Below, piece by piece: positions 35,040 through 45,537 of a stretch of 64,000 nucleotides of DNA. The notes under the pieces are model-generated. The model had not been told where the DNA came from. It saw only the letters and a list, made by a program, of their open reading frames with translations, and ran no database searches. The DNA comes from Secundilactobacillus yichangensis (GTDB lineage Bacteria > Bacillota > Bacilli > Lactobacillales > Lactobacillaceae). The position numbers and the translations under genes are program-made. The stretch covers positions 124,001-188,000 of the forward strand of contig NZ_BOLK01000002.1 of the NCBI RefSeq assembly GCF_016861565.1, read 5' to 3'. How positions within the stretch are numbered: the stretch's first letter is position 1; the number at the start of each line of letters is the position of its first letter.

Positions 35040-35068
35040 AGATTAACACCTGTATTCAGTAAATGCAA
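35040..35068 (-). promoter_or_regulatory. argGH promoter
   Basis: TTGCAT (35068-35063), 17-bp spacer, TAATCT (35045-35040) on the minus strand. The AT-rich flank at 35070-35140 contains ATGTATAAATAATAAA and ATGTATATTAACTGTAAT, which resemble loose ARG boxes and suggest ArgR control; this is tentative. Confidence 0.55.
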
Positions 35069-35201
35069 GTGTTTTTTATTATTTATACATAAAAATAGCC
35101 AGTATTACAGTTAATATACATTATTTATGACTGACTTTAGTGCCAGAACAGTATGTATTAAGCCCTTTTCACCTAAATGTAGCATTCATAAAAAAATTTT
35201 A

Positions 35202-35247
35202 AAAAGCTCGCAAACCAGTTAATGAATCAACTGATTTGCGAGCTTTT
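35202..35247 (-). terminator. Terminator after the MazG-like gene
   Basis: AAAGCTCGCAAATCAGTT pairs with AACTGGTTTGCGAGCTTTTT with one mismatch. It lies between the MazG-like stop and the argGH promoter region. Confidence 0.88.
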
Positions 35248-35252
35248 ATTAA

Positions 35253-35549
35253 TTAATGATTATTAGGTGAATCTGGGTACCGCTTATTCAAGCGTTCAAT
35301 ATTACCATTTGCGACGTCCTCAAAGGGAATATCTGCCCACTCAGCAACTTGTGACAAGTACCAAAGTACATCGCCCATTTCTTTTACCAGCTGCTGCTTA
35401 TCAAGTGACTCTCCTTGAAAAGTATACTGTTTAACTAAATCGACAACTTGCCCTGTTTCACTGGAAAGACCCAAGGCACAATTAGTCAACACTTGTTCGC
35501 TGCCGAAAAGGGTCCGGTTAGCAGCTTTTTGATACTCATTAAATTCCAT
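35253..35549 (-). CDS. MazG-like nucleotide pyrophosphohydrolase
   Basis: A 98-residue protein with the MazG/all-alpha NTP pyrophosphatase fold: ALGLSSETGQVVDLVKQYTF carries the first acidic motif (E..E) and LVKEMGDVLWYLSQVAEWAD the second (ExxD). It hydrolyses non-canonical or excess NTPs. ATG 35549 overlaps the engB stop as TAATG. The longer upstream open frame lies within engB and is not used. Confidence 0.85.
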   Translation of the reverse strand: MEFNEYQKAANRTLFGSEQVLTNCALGLSSETGQVVDLVKQYTFQGESLDKQQLVKEMGDVLWYLSQVAEWADIPFEDVANGNIERLNKRYPDSPNNH

Positions 35550-36145
35550 TATGATTTTCCCCCAAACGCATGTTGTTCGATCCACTGCCATACTTCGTCC
35601 TTACCTGACTTGGTTTGCGCAGAGAAAGGCAGTAAATCGTCTTCGGGACGAATCTGTAACGTCTTTTTCACGAGGCTGAGCTGTTTGTTCCACTTAGCTC
35701 CAGGAATTTTATCCATTTTAGTTGCTACCACTAGGGTTGGAATTTCATAGTAGCTCAGCCAAGTGTACATCGTTTGATCGTCACTTGTAGGCGCATGACG
35801 GCCATCAACCAGTGAAACGACACCTCGTAAGGTATCCCTAGAAGTGAGGTAAGTTTCGATCATTTCGCCCCACTTTTCTCGCTCTGTTCGAGATACTTTT
35901 GCATAGCCATAACCAGGAACATCCACGAAATAAAGCTTGTCTTCTACGTGATAAAAGTTTAACGTCTGAGTTTTCCCTGGTTGACTAGACGTTCTGGCAT
36001 AACTGTTCCGGTTGATCAATACGTTTGTCAACGACGACTTACCAACGTTTGACCGGCCAACTAACGCAATTTCAGGCTGACCTGTTTTAGGATACTGTTT
36101 GGGATCAACCGCACTCATCACCAGTTCAACATTGTGTACTTCCAT
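35549..36145 (-). CDS. engB: Ribosome biogenesis GTPase EngB (YihA/YsxC)
   Basis: About 198 residues. G motifs are [20 protein letters not shown] (G1), the G3 region [13 protein letters not shown] and ATKMDKIPG (G4). It functions in 50S assembly. GGGAGGTAACA ATG at 36145 sets the start. Follows clpX, the usual Firmicutes order, but separated by a terminator at 36171-36210. Confidence 0.95.
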   Translation of the reverse strand: MEVHNVELVMSAVDPKQYPKTGQPEIALVGRSNVGKSSLTNVLINRNSYARTSSQPGKTQTLNFYHVEDKLYFVDVPGYGYAKVSRTEREKWGEMIETYLTSRDTLRGVVSLVDGRHAPTSDDQTMYTWLSYYEIPTLVVATKMDKIPGAKWNKQLSLVKKTLQIRPEDDLLPFSAQTKSGKDEVWQWIEQHAFGGKS

Positions 36146-36170
36146 TGTTACCTCCCGTTCAGCCCTTGAC

Positions 36171-36210
36171 CAAATAAAAGCCGTATGTCCCATAACGCGG
36201 AACATACGGC
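36171..36210 (-). terminator. Terminator between clpX and engB
   Basis: On the minus strand GCCGTATGTTCC pairs with GGGACATACGGC, followed by TTTTATTT. It lies directly upstream of the engB ribosome binding site, so it may act as an attenuator rather than a complete stop. Confidence 0.8.
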
Positions 36211-36246
36211 GTAAATGTCGGCTGACATTAGTTGCGGATCAGCTGC

Positions 36247-37497
36247 TTAAGAAGCTTTTTGATCCTTTAAGATGAGCTCAGGTTCTTGATGATCTTTTAC
36301 AGTATCACCCGTAACGATGACCTTCGCAACATCATCTCGACTTGGCAATTCAAACATAATATCACGCATAACATCTTCAATAATTGACCGAAGACCACGT
36401 GCACCAGTATTACGTTTCAACGCCAACTTAGCCATTTCCCGTAAAGCTTTGTCTTCGAAGTCCAGCTCAACACCATCAAGCGAGATTAATCGCTGATACT
36501 GCTTAACCAGAGCGTTCTTGGGCTCCGTTAGGATTCGAACCAAATCGTCCTCAGAGAGCTTCTCTAAGGCTGTCAAGATTGGTAAACGACCGATAAATTC
36601 AGGAATTAAACCAAATTCCAGCATATCTTCAGGAACAACACGCTGCATCAAGCTTTCTGATTTATCAATTGGTTGGTGAGTTGAGTCCGCACCAAAACCA
36701 ATGGTCTTATCACCAAGACGGTTTTTAACGATGGTCTCAATCCCATCAAAGGCACCACCCACAATAAACAAAATGTTTGTGGTATCGATCTGAATAAACT
36801 CCTGTTGTGGATGCTTACGACCACCCTGCGGCGGCACGTTAGCAATGGTACCTTCAAGAATCTTCAAAAGTGCTTGTTGAACACCTTCACCAGAAACATC
36901 ACGAGTAATCGAGACGTTTTCAGCTTTCTTAGCAATCTTATCAATTTCATCGATATAGATGATACCCTTTTCAGCCCGTTCAACGTCATAATCGGCGTTC
37001 TGTAGCAGCTTCAATAGGATGTTTTCAACATCTTCACCAACATACCCAGCTTCCGTCAAAGTCGTTGCATCAGCAATGGCAAATGGCACGTTCAAAATTT
37101 TAGCTAGTGTTTGTGCCAGATAAGTTTTACCAGATCCTGTAGGTCCAATCATGGTAATATTACTCTTTTGTAATTCAGGACCATCATTTTTGTTAGCGGC
37201 CATTTCGTTCACACGCTTGTAATGGTTATAAACGGCTACTGAAAGCGTCTTTTTAGCCTCAGTTTGACCAATAACGTACTGATTCAAAGAATCAACAATT
37301 TGCTGTGGAGTAGGTACATCAAACACAGTTTGTGAGCTCTCTTCACTAAATTCCTCATCGATGATTTCTTTACATAAATCGATACATTCATTGCAGATAT
37401 AGACACCGGGACCAGCAACAATTTTTTTAACCTGATCCTGCGACTTACCACAAAAAGAACAATTTACGGGGCCAGTTGTATCAGTATTTTCAAACAA
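36247..37497 (-). CDS. clpX: ATP-dependent Clp protease ATP-binding subunit ClpX
   Basis: A 416-residue AAA+ unfoldase. The N-terminal zinc-binding domain ([28 protein letters not shown]) binds adaptors, and Walker A is [18 protein letters not shown]. The pore loop GYVGED, sensor and RH regions are present, as is IGF loop TIGFGAD for ClpP docking. TTG 37497 with AGGGGTG 8 bases upstream is the start. It delivers substrates to ClpP. Confidence 0.97.
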   Translation of the reverse strand: MFENTDTTGPVNCSFCGKSQDQVKKIVAGPGVYICNECIDLCKEIIDEEFSEESSQTVFDVPTPQQIVDSLNQYVIGQTEAKKTLSVAVYNHYKRVNEMAANKNDGPELQKSNITMIGPTGSGKTYLAQTLAKILNVPFAIADATTLTEAGYVGEDVENILLKLLQNADYDVERAEKGIIYIDEIDKIAKKAENVSITRDVSGEGVQQALLKILEGTIANVPPQGGRKHPQQEFIQIDTTNILFIVGGAFDGIETIVKNRLGDKTIGFGADSTHQPIDKSESLMQRVVPEDMLEFGLIPEFIGRLPILTALEKLSEDDLVRILTEPKNALVKQYQRLISLDGVELDFEDKALREMAKLALKRNTGARGLRSIIEDVMRDIMFELPSRDDVAKVIVTGDTVKDHQEPELILKDQKAS

Positions 37498-37696
37498 TTA
37501 AGAGTCACCCCTCTTTAAATTCTACGATTATATTTTTCTTTAACGCAACTGCTACTATACCATACAAAGATAGTAGTGGGAAAGGAAAAGCTCAAAAGAG
37601 ATACGCTACAATCAGCGTGGCAATACGCTTTATGACAGATATAGTTTTCTGTTAAATACCGCTTTTAGGCTTTCTAATTATCCTGCATACACAAAC

Positions 37697-37740
37697 AAAG
37701 ACCCTAACAAGAATCAAATATTCTCGTCTTTAGGGCCTTT
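37697..37740 (-). terminator. Terminator after tig
   Basis: AAAGGCCCTAA and TTAGGGTCTTT form the outer stem with GAGAAT/ATTCT inside. It lies between tig and clpX. The 37500-37690 stretch holds no recognised gene. Confidence 0.75.
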
Positions 37741-37763
37741 GTGTGCAATGCTAACGTTAAAAA

Positions 37764-39086
37764 CTACTTTTCGTTCTTTTCGTTTTCTTCGTCTTTTTTA
37801 GACTTGTCTTGCTTAGCTGAATCAGTAATTAAGTCAACAGCCTTCTTAATGGCAATATCATGCTTAAGCATATCGTCTGAAAGTGCTGAACGAACAGCGC
37901 TTTCTTCCATACCATATTGACCGGCTAAGTCCTTAACTTCTGCCTTCAAATCGTCTTCAGAAGGGTTGATCTTTTCTGCTTCAACAATGGCTTCCAAAAC
38001 TAAGTTGGTCTTTACACGACGTTCTGCATCAGCAGCAAATTGTTTGTGTAAGTCATCTTCGCTGGTACCAGTTAACTTGAAGTAAGTCTTAGGGTCGATA
38101 CCTTGTTGTTGCATGTTTGCCAAGTATTGATCCATTTGACGATGGATGTCTTCTTCCTTCATTGCTTCAGGAATTTCTTGAACTTCAGCGTTATCAACGG
38201 CTTCGCCAATTGCTTCGTCTTCGATAGCATTGTGAGCAGCTGTAACCTTCTTTTCCTTCAGTTCGTCCTTGATCTTAGCCTTTAATTCGTCTAAGCTGTC
38301 AACTTCTTCATCAACATCTTTGGCAAATTCATCATCAAGATCAGGTAATTCCTTCTGCTTAACTTCGTGAATAGTAGTCTTGAAAGTGGCTTCTTTGCCC
38401 TGTAAGTTTTCAGCTTGGTAGTCATCTGGGAAGGTTACCTTGACATCAACATCTTCACCAGCCTTGTGGCCAACTAATTGGTCTTCAAAGCCTGGGATGA
38501 ATGAATTAGAACCTAATTCGAGTGAATAGTTGTCAGCTTTTCCACCATCGAATTGCTTGCCATCAACGTAACCGTCAAAGTCAATAACAACCGTGTCGCC
38601 CTTAGCAGCTGGTTCGTCTTCTTTCAGAACTAATTCAGCTTGTGATTGACGACGGCTCTCTAATTCAGCATCAATGTCCTTTTGGTAAACACGAGTGTTT
38701 TGCTTAGTAACGCTTAAGTCTTTGTATTCACCCAGCTTAACGTCAGGCTTTACAGTAACAACGGCCTTTAAGACCCATGGCTTGTTCTTTTCCATGGATT
38801 CAACGTCAACTTGTGGTTGATCAACTGGTTCGATACCTGCTTCTTTGATTGCTGCCTCATAAGCATCAGGCAAAACAATGTTCAAAGCATCTTGATAAAG
38901 GGCTTCTTCGCCGTACATCTTGTTAAAGATCTGACGTGGAACCTTTCCCTTACGGAAACCAGGAACAGCTAAGTTCTTCTTGGTCTTTGCGAAGGCTTGG
39001 TCTAAGCCCTTTTTAATTTGGTCGGCACCAATTTCAAAGGTTAATTCACCTTTGGTGGCGTCCTTTTTTTCCCATTTTGCAGACAT
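37764..39086 (-). CDS. tig: Trigger factor
   Basis: A 440-residue ribosome-associated chaperone and prolyl isomerase. It begins [20 protein letters not shown] and has the ribosome-binding signature [19 protein letters not shown] near residue 40, the FKBP-type domain ([20 protein letters not shown]) and a long helical C-terminal domain. ATG 39086 has GGAGGGAATATA upstream. A further 43 in-frame codons upstream are not part of the family. Confidence 0.97.
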   Translation of the reverse strand: MSAKWEKKDATKGELTFEIGADQIKKGLDQAFAKTKKNLAVPGFRKGKVPRQIFNKMYGEEALYQDALNIVLPDAYEAAIKEAGIEPVDQPQVDVESMEKNKPWVLKAVVTVKPDVKLGEYKDLSVTKQNTRVYQKDIDAELESRRQSQAELVLKEDEPAAKGDTVVIDFDGYVDGKQFDGGKADNYSLELGSNSFIPGFEDQLVGHKAGEDVDVKVTFPDDYQAENLQGKEATFKTTIHEVKQKELPDLDDEFAKDVDEEVDSLDELKAKIKDELKEKKVTAAHNAIEDEAIGEAVDNAEVQEIPEAMKEEDIHRQMDQYLANMQQQGIDPKTYFKLTGTSEDDLHKQFAADAERRVKTNLVLEAIVEAEKINPSEDDLKAEVKDLAGQYGMEESAVRSALSDDMLKHDIAIKKAVDLITDSAKQDKSKKDEENEKNEK

Positions 39087-39281
39087 TATATTCCCTCCGA
39101 AATTAAATATATCTTCGAATACGATCATATTCAGATTGCGTACAGACTTTAGTTTAACGTAAGGAAGCTGAAAAGTAAACATCAGAGTGTACTGCAACGT
39201 ATGGAAGACATCCATTTTAGCATCAATTTATTTTACTTTGAATAAACTTTCAAAAAGCTTTAAACGGTCATTCATTCAAAT

Positions 39282-39317
39282 AAAAAAGTCCGAAAAGGTA
39301 ACCTTCTCGGACTTTTT
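39282..39317 (-). terminator. Terminator after tuf
   Basis: AAAGTCCGAGAAGG pairs with CCTTTTCGGACTTTTTT across a short loop on the minus strand, directly after the tuf stop. Confidence 0.9.
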
Positions 39318-39336
39318 ATGTTCATTTAGGTAGGTA

Positions 39337-40524
<1,188 letters not shown>

Positions 40525-40553
40525 TAATGAAACCTCCTGTATTTTTCACAAAG

Positions 40554-40581
40554 ATTATGCCAACAAGCGAATTGTTGGCAA
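40554..40581 (-). promoter_or_regulatory. tuf promoter with perfect palindrome
   Basis: TTGCCA (40581-40576), 16-bp spacer, CATAAT (40559-40554) on the minus strand. The spacer region is a perfect inverted repeat TGCCAACAA-TTCGC-TTGTTGGCA (40558-40580) overlapping both hexamers. Confidence 0.65.
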
Positions 40582-40711
40582 CCCTTTGTTGTAAATTATA
40601 CTACTTCTTCTCGAAAAGGTAAATCGAGAATCCCTCAAGAAGAATCCTTAAATATTATATAGATTAGGTTATCGTTTGTAAACAATAAACTCTAAATTAG
40701 CTGGAACTTTT

Positions 40712-41602
40712 TTATGCACCCGTCATCTCTGACATGATTTGGGACAGTTGCCGTTGCCACCATTCAACGCTATACATTGTCGGTAAGGCTGCTGATTGTA
40801 CCTGGTCTCCTTCAATTAAACGGGTGACCCAAGCCTTTACATCCGGAATGGCCCGATCAATGAATGGGTATAATAGCGTTACTTGTAAACCTAATTCATT
40901 TTGATACAGCTGCTGCGTCACGGGATCGTGGTCACCAATCATTTCCTGCAGCGTTCGTTCTAGTAGTCCAACCTTATCGAACTCTGCTAGTGACTTTAAT
41001 TGATTACCGGTAATACCGTAATTCTTATTATCCAGCCAACGAAAATCAAAGCGCTCCGGTAATTTGAGCTTTTGCACCATTTCCAATAAGCTGACTCGAA
41101 TAATTGGCTTAACAAATGGGTCAATCAACAATGCTTTTGTTGCAGTAACCCACTCTTCTAACGGCAACTCTTTGCCCTTTTCAAACGCTCGCTGCTGCTG
41201 GGTCAACGTTAACGCGCTCAACTGGTAAAAGGTCTGATAAGCCTTCTTAAATTCCGGCTTTTGGCGGGCAGCATCTTCCGCCTGCGAAATGAGCTGGTCA
41301 ACCCGTTTAGGCAACTGCGGAACGGTCGCCGTTAAAATGTGGGCCATCAAGATTTGATGGTTAGCTAATAACACCTGTACCATCAAGATCACGTGCTGTC
41401 CATCCATTAAATAACTGTTCAAATTATCCATCATTACCGCATAGGCCATTTTATCCTGATGATTTTCAAACAGACTTTTCACCAGCAAGTGATTGATTTT
41501 CTCGCTTGGTGCCGATTGATATTCTTGCTCATAAAACTGAGCCGCTTGCCCCCACTTCTGGTTTTTAAACGCTTCGTTTGCCAGCTGCAAATTTCGATCC
41601 AC
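40712..41602 (-). CDS. TPR-like cytoplasmic protein, unknown function
   Basis: About 296 residues, helical throughout. The N-terminus (RNLQLANEAFKNQKWGQAAQ, FYEQEYQSAPSEKINHLLVK) is TPR-like. The middle is also repeat-like and ends YSVEWWQRQLSQIMSEMTGA. GTG 41602 with GGAGG 9 bases upstream is preferred over ATG 41608, which is only 3 bases away. It follows the RNase J gene across a terminator. Homologues adjacent to rnj occur in Lactobacillaceae; no function known. Confidence 0.78.
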   Translation of the reverse strand: MDRNLQLANEAFKNQKWGQAAQFYEQEYQSAPSEKINHLLVKSLFENHQDKMAYAVMMDNLNSYLMDGQHVILMVQVLLANHQILMAHILTATVPQLPKRVDQLISQAEDAARQKPEFKKAYQTFYQLSALTLTQQQRAFEKGKELPLEEWVTATKALLIDPFVKPIIRVSLLEMVQKLKLPERFDFRWLDNKNYGITGNQLKSLAEFDKVGLLERTLQEMIGDHDPVTQQLYQNELGLQVTLLYPFIDRAIPDVKAWVTRLIEGDQVQSAALPTMYSVEWWQRQLSQIMSEMTGA

Positions 41603-41624
41603 ACACATTCACCTCCGTTAAACG

Positions 41625-41661
41625 AAAATCCCGTACGTTTTCGTTTAAACATACGAGATTT
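41625..41661 (-). terminator. Terminator after the RNase J gene
   Basis: AAATCTCGTA pairs with TACGGGATTT (G-U pairs) across a loop, then TTCGTTT. It lies between the RNase J and TPR-like genes. Confidence 0.65.
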
Positions 41662-41668
41662 ATGAGCA

Positions 41669-43405
41669 TTACTTTTCAGCTTGATGATTTTTTTGCGTAG
41701 CCTGCTTCTTATGCTTGCTCTTCGGCTTATGACGTCGCGGATCGACTTCCATAATAACTGGTAAGATCACTGGGTGACGTCGCGTCTGGTCAAATAAGTA
41801 ATGATTGAGCTTCTCCCGAACGTCCTGTTTCAGATGCGTCCAGTCAAACTCCTTATTATCCAAGTTAGTCTGTACTGCTTTTTTAATGATCTCAGCACTT
41901 TCATGCATGAGATCTTTATTGGCTTTAACATAAACAAAGCCACGGGAAGTAATCTTAGGTTCACCGATAATTTGCTTCTTTTTATGATCGATAGTAATCA
42001 CTGCGACAAAGATACCATCCTCGGAAAGTACTTTACGGTCTCTCAGAACAATATTACCGATGTCACCGACACCGATACCGTCGATCATCGTGTTGCCAAC
42101 TTCAACACTGCCGCTAAGCACCATGTTCTTACCGTCGTAAACCAGCTGATCACCTTTAGCGGTCATGAAAATCTGATCGGTGGCCATACCAACCTCTTCT
42201 GCAGCCCGCTGATGAGCTGACATCAACCGGTATTCACCTTGAATTGGTACTAAGTACTTAGGATGCAAAATATTAATCAGTAATTGAAGGTCATGTTTGC
42301 TGGCATGTCCTGATGAATTTAAATCATCCGAAATGGATTTCACCTCGCCGCCAGCGCGGTAGATCATGTCACGGGTTTTAGCAACGTTAGTTTCCATTGC
42401 GTGAGATGGCGTGGTTGTAATAAAGACCAGATCGCCCTCTTCTATACTCAAACCCTTTTCCTGCTTATTAGCCATGCGCTGAAGAGCTTTGATAGGCTCA
42501 CCCATTTTACCCGTTTGAATAATCACAGTTTGGTCAGCCGGCAATTTTTCAAGCTGATCTTCTGATACGAGTAAATCGTCCTCCGGTAAAACAAGCTTGT
42601 TTAACCGCATTGCCGTATCAACGATCTTTTCAATGTCTCGACCCGTTAAATAAACCTTACGGCCCGTTTTAGCAGCTGCATCGAAGACCTGCTGTAACCG
42701 TAAAATATTCGATCCAACACTAGCAACCACGATTCGGCCTTTAGCATAGTTGAACGTTTCAATCACGTTTTCGGCAATATCACGCTCACTAGCTGTTTCA
42801 CTGGGATTTTCAGCATTAGCAGAATCGCTTAATAAAGCCAGTACCCCGTTGGTACCGATCTGGGCTAGCCGTGCATAGTCCGTTTGATAACCAGGTGCAG
42901 CAGTCTGGTCAAATTTAAAGTCACCGGTGTAAACCACGCTGCCAGCACTGGTATTCAGCACGATCCCCATTGATTCTGGAATTGAATGAGTGGTCTTAAA
43001 GAACGAAACTGTAACGTCGCCAAAATCAATTTCAGTCTGTGCATCCACCACGTGAAAGTCGTCGAAGTCCTTCACGTTTGGGTCAGACTGGCAATTTAAT
43101 TTAGCCAGTTCAATGGTCATTTCAGAGCCAAATACCGGCACCTTAAATTCCTTCAGGAAATATGGCAGTGCACCAATCGCATCCGCGTGGCCGTGAGTCA
43201 AAAATACCCCGACAATACGGTCTTTGTTTTCTCGCAGATAACCGAAGTCTGGAATCACAATGTCAATTCCTAGCAGTTCGTTTTCCGGGTACTTTAATCC
43301 ACAATCCAAAACATAGATGCTATCATTAACATCTACGATATACATGTTCTTGCCATTTTCGCGAACTCCGCCCAATGGCATAATCTTTACGTTTGCTTTA
43401 TCCAT
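41669..43405 (-). CDS. rnjB: Ribonuclease J (J2-like)
   Basis: A 578-residue metallo-beta-lactamase/beta-CASP RNase. The zinc motif reads LTHGHADAIGALPYFL where active RNase J1 has HxHxDH; the final His is Ala here. This degenerate motif is typical of RNase J2, which supports J1 in a heterocomplex. The beta-CASP region and C-terminal domain (YLVPIQGEYRLMSAHQRAAE, TIDHKKKQIIGEPKITSRGF) are intact. Adjacent to rpsO, as in other lactobacilli. Its basic tail could bind RNA. Confidence 0.88.
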   Translation of the reverse strand: MDKANVKIMPLGGVRENGKNMYIVDVNDSIYVLDCGLKYPENELLGIDIVIPDFGYLRENKDRIVGVFLTHGHADAIGALPYFLKEFKVPVFGSEMTIELAKLNCQSDPNVKDFDDFHVVDAQTEIDFGDVTVSFFKTTHSIPESMGIVLNTSAGSVVYTGDFKFDQTAAPGYQTDYARLAQIGTNGVLALLSDSANAENPSETASERDIAENVIETFNYAKGRIVVASVGSNILRLQQVFDAAAKTGRKVYLTGRDIEKIVDTAMRLNKLVLPEDDLLVSEDQLEKLPADQTVIIQTGKMGEPIKALQRMANKQEKGLSIEEGDLVFITTTPSHAMETNVAKTRDMIYRAGGEVKSISDDLNSSGHASKHDLQLLINILHPKYLVPIQGEYRLMSAHQRAAEEVGMATDQIFMTAKGDQLVYDGKNMVLSGSVEVGNTMIDGIGVGDIGNIVLRDRKVLSEDGIFVAVITIDHKKKQIIGEPKITSRGFVYVKANKDLMHESAEIIKKAVQTNLDNKEFDWTHLKQDVREKLNHYLFDQTRRHPVILPVIMEVDPRRHKPKSKHKKQATQKNHQAEK

Positions 43406-43604
43406 AATTCACCTCAAAATATGTTGTTCTTACTTCGTCAAATCAATCAACTGCATAAACTCATTCGTTGATTATGAACGCTTACTTTTTTCCTAAACTC
43501 TAAAAATTTAGGCACGACTACAAACTGTTTACAGTTTATCACACTTAATTCAACTATGTAACAACCCAAACTAGCTCAGGTGAAAAAAGTCCTTTTCAGA
43601 ATAA

Positions 43605-43633
43605 CAAAAAAAGCCCTCCAAAAACGGAGAGCT
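43605..43633 (-). terminator. Terminator after rpsO
   Basis: AGCTCTCC pairs with GGAGGGCT across GTTTTT and is followed by a run of Ts on the minus strand. Confidence 0.8.
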
Positions 43634-43647
43634 CCAAATAATCAAAA

Positions 43648-43917
43648 TTAACGACGCAGACCCAATGACTTGATCAAGTCACGGTAACGTTGAATATCAG
43701 TCTTACGTAAGTAAGCTAACAAGTTACGACGATGACCAATCTTCTTCATCAAACCACGTTGTGAATGGAAGTCCTTCTTGTGAACTTTCATATGGTTGTT
43801 CAATTCGTTAATGTCTGCTGTTAAGACAGCGATTTGAACTTCTGCTGAACCAGTGTCGCCATCGTGACGAGCATACTGCTTCATAATTTCGGTTTTCTTT
43901 TCTTGTGTAATAGCCAT
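43648..43917 (-). CDS. rpsO: 30S ribosomal protein S15
   Basis: An 89-residue protein beginning [20 protein letters not shown] with the S15 signature [20 protein letters not shown] and [20 protein letters not shown]. It binds 16S rRNA early in 30S assembly. ATG 43917 follows AAAGGTGGG; the upstream in-frame extension is the untranslated leader. Confidence 0.98.
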   Translation of the reverse strand: MAITQEKKTEIMKQYARHDGDTGSAEVQIAVLTADINELNNHMKVHKKDFHSQRGLMKKIGHRRNLLAYLRKTDIQRYRDLIKSLGLRR

Positions 43918-43950
43918 GAAAAAATTCCCACCTTTAATATTATTTGTCCA

Positions 43951-43998
43951 CCCGTTACTGAGTTGTCGTGAGTGAGATCGCAATCAACTAAGTAAGGG
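43951..43998 (-). promoter_or_regulatory. rpsO leader stem, possible S15 autoregulation
   Basis: In the leader CCCTTACTTAGTTG pairs with CAACTCAGTAACGGG, with one bulge and one mismatch. The structure lies 35-80 nt upstream of the start. S15 of other bacteria represses its own mRNA by binding leader structures; the same is inferred here. Confidence 0.5.
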
Positions 43999-44017
43999 CA
44001 ATTTAAGAACCTTTGTT

Positions 44018-44046
44018 ATTATATCCGTTATGTCACAGAATAACAA
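44018..44046 (-). promoter_or_regulatory. rpsO promoter
   Basis: TTGTTA (44046-44041), 17-bp spacer, TATAAT (44023-44018) on the minus strand. It gives a leader of about 95 nt. Confidence 0.75.
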
Positions 44047-44102
44047 GGCTTTATGTGAAACCCCTTATCAAGTATTTTTACTTTACAATTAATGTAGAAC
44101 TG

Positions 44103-44131
44103 TTGCAATCGTTGATTTTATTCTGTATAAT
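44103..44131 (+). promoter_or_regulatory. rpsT promoter
   Basis: TTGCAA (44103-44108), 17-bp spacer, TATAAT (44126-44131), giving a leader of about 50 nt before the rpsT start. Confidence 0.8.
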
Positions 44132-44186
44132 GACATTCGTTGAATATTACAGAGCCGTCTGGCTTATGAGTGTGGAGGTGAATTCA

Positions 44187-44450
44187 TTGCCAATTATCAA
44201 ATCTGCGATTGAACGTGCAAAAACGAACGTTAAAGCTAACGAACGTAATTCTGCACAGCTTAGCAGTATGCGAACAGCCGTAAAGAAGTTTGAAAAAGCT
44301 GTTACGAATCACGACGATAACGCAGCTGAGTTATACAAAGCTGCTTCTAGCGCCGTTGACCGTGCTGCTTCAAAGGGTTTAATCAAAACTAATAAAGCTT
44401 CCCGCGACAAGTCACGTATGGCTGCTCGTTTAGCTAAAGCAAACGCCTAA
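44187..44450 (+). CDS. rpsT: 30S ribosomal protein S20
   Basis: An 87-residue protein. TTG 44187-44189 is the start (TTG CCA ATT ATC, i.e. [20 protein letters not shown]) with GGAGGTGA 5 bases upstream. Longer frames begin before the promoter and are not real. Typical S20 helices with [20 protein letters not shown] follow. A non-ATG start is also known for rpsT in other Firmicutes and may moderate synthesis. Confidence 0.97.
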   Translation: MPIIKSAIERAKTNVKANERNSAQLSSMRTAVKKFEKAVTNHDDNAAELYKAASSAVDRAASKGLIKTNKASRDKSRMAARLAKANA

Positions 44451-44464
44451 ATTAAACCAATATT

Positions 44465-44499
44465 AAAGGACCGATTCGATTATGAATCGGTCCTTTTTT
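44465..44499. terminator. Bidirectional terminator
   Basis: AAGGACCGATTC pairs with GAATCGGTCCTT across GATTAT and is followed by TTTTTG. It separates convergent rpsT and holA. Confidence 0.92.
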
Positions 44500-44502
44500 G
44501 TT

Positions 44503-45531
44503 TTAAGCCACTTCATCTAAGTATTTCAGCATGAAGAGTTCAAAAAGCATGATTGGGTCACGACTGGTAGATTTCAGTGAGCGTTCGATTTGAATCAATC
44601 CAAGGTACGCGCGACGTAAATGTCCTAATTCAAGGTGACGCACACTTTGCATCGCAAGTTTAACCCGGTATGGATGGACCTTTAATGAGGACGCAATGCT
44701 CCCCTGACTATACCCGTTGCGCATTAAAATCTTGGTTTGGATCAGCAATCTAAACTGACTGACTAAAACGGCATTGATCCGCAACGGCTCTTCCTTTGTC
44801 AAAATCAACTGCCGGTAAAGGTTCAAAGCCGCCTCAATTCGCTTTCCCATCACGTCGTTGACCAAGTCAAAAACGTTTTGATCCAGAGACTTTGAAACAA
44901 GTTCCGCAACCACTGTTTTATCGATCTGCTGAGATTCCGCGGACGCCAATTTTAGTTTGGGCAACTCATTCATAATCAGGGACAAATCCGTTCCCGTCCG
45001 CTGAAGCAGAAGGTTTAACGCATCGGGCTCAATTTTAAACTGATCCTGTTCAAGATTCTGCTGAACCAAGGAACGAATCTGTCTCTCACCCACCGCCTCT
45101 AAGCTAATCACTTCGGCGGCTTTTTTGATTGTTTTAACAACCTTTTTACGACTGTCTAATTTCCCATTGGTCACAAAAAACACCACGATAGAAGTTGGCT
45201 CTGGATGCTCTAAATACTTCAGTAAGCCATCGATATCATGATCAATTTTATTGCCACGGTGATTTTCCGTAGTCAAAAAGTAGGCCCGCTCAATAAATAC
45301 CAGCCGTTTTTCGCCAAAAAACGGTGCTGACATAGCATCGTCCAAGGCTTGAGCCAGAGGCGTCGATTCCATGTCGTAAGTAGCATAATTCATCGTTCGC
45401 TCAGCCTCTGGAATAACGTTCAAAAAAGCCTGCTTCAAACGCTGAGTCAGGTAGGGCTGATCACCGGTAATCAAATAAACCGGTTTTGTCGTGCCCTTCT
45501 TAAGCTGTGCCATTGTTGTTTCGTAGGTCAC
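44503..45531 (-). CDS. holA: DNA polymerase III subunit delta
   Basis: A 342-residue clamp-loader subunit. It begins MTYETTMAQLKKGTTKPVYL with the divergent P-loop-like region ITGDQPYLTQ, and contains LVFIERAYFLTTENHRG and AEVISLEAVGERQIRSLVQ. It opens the sliding clamp. The start is GTG 45531 after GGAGG, just behind the comEC stop; this order (comEC-holA) is typical of Firmicutes. Confidence 0.94.
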   Translation of the reverse strand: MTYETTMAQLKKGTTKPVYLITGDQPYLTQRLKQAFLNVIPEAERTMNYATYDMESTPLAQALDDAMSAPFFGEKRLVFIERAYFLTTENHRGNKIDHDIDGLLKYLEHPEPTSIVVFFVTNGKLDSRKKVVKTIKKAAEVISLEAVGERQIRSLVQQNLEQDQFKIEPDALNLLLQRTGTDLSLIMNELPKLKLASAESQQIDKTVVAELVSKSLDQNVFDLVNDVMGKRIEAALNLYRQLILTKEEPLRINAVLVSQFRLLIQTKILMRNGYSQGSIASSLKVHPYRVKLAMQSVRHLELGHLRRAYLGLIQIERSLKSTSRDPIMLFELFMLKYLDEVA

Positions 45532-45537
45532 AATAAC

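Noticed and set aside
37764-39215. Trigger factor with 43 extra N-terminal residues
   Set aside because: The family begins at MSAKWEKKD, which has a proper ribosome binding site at 39090-39100.
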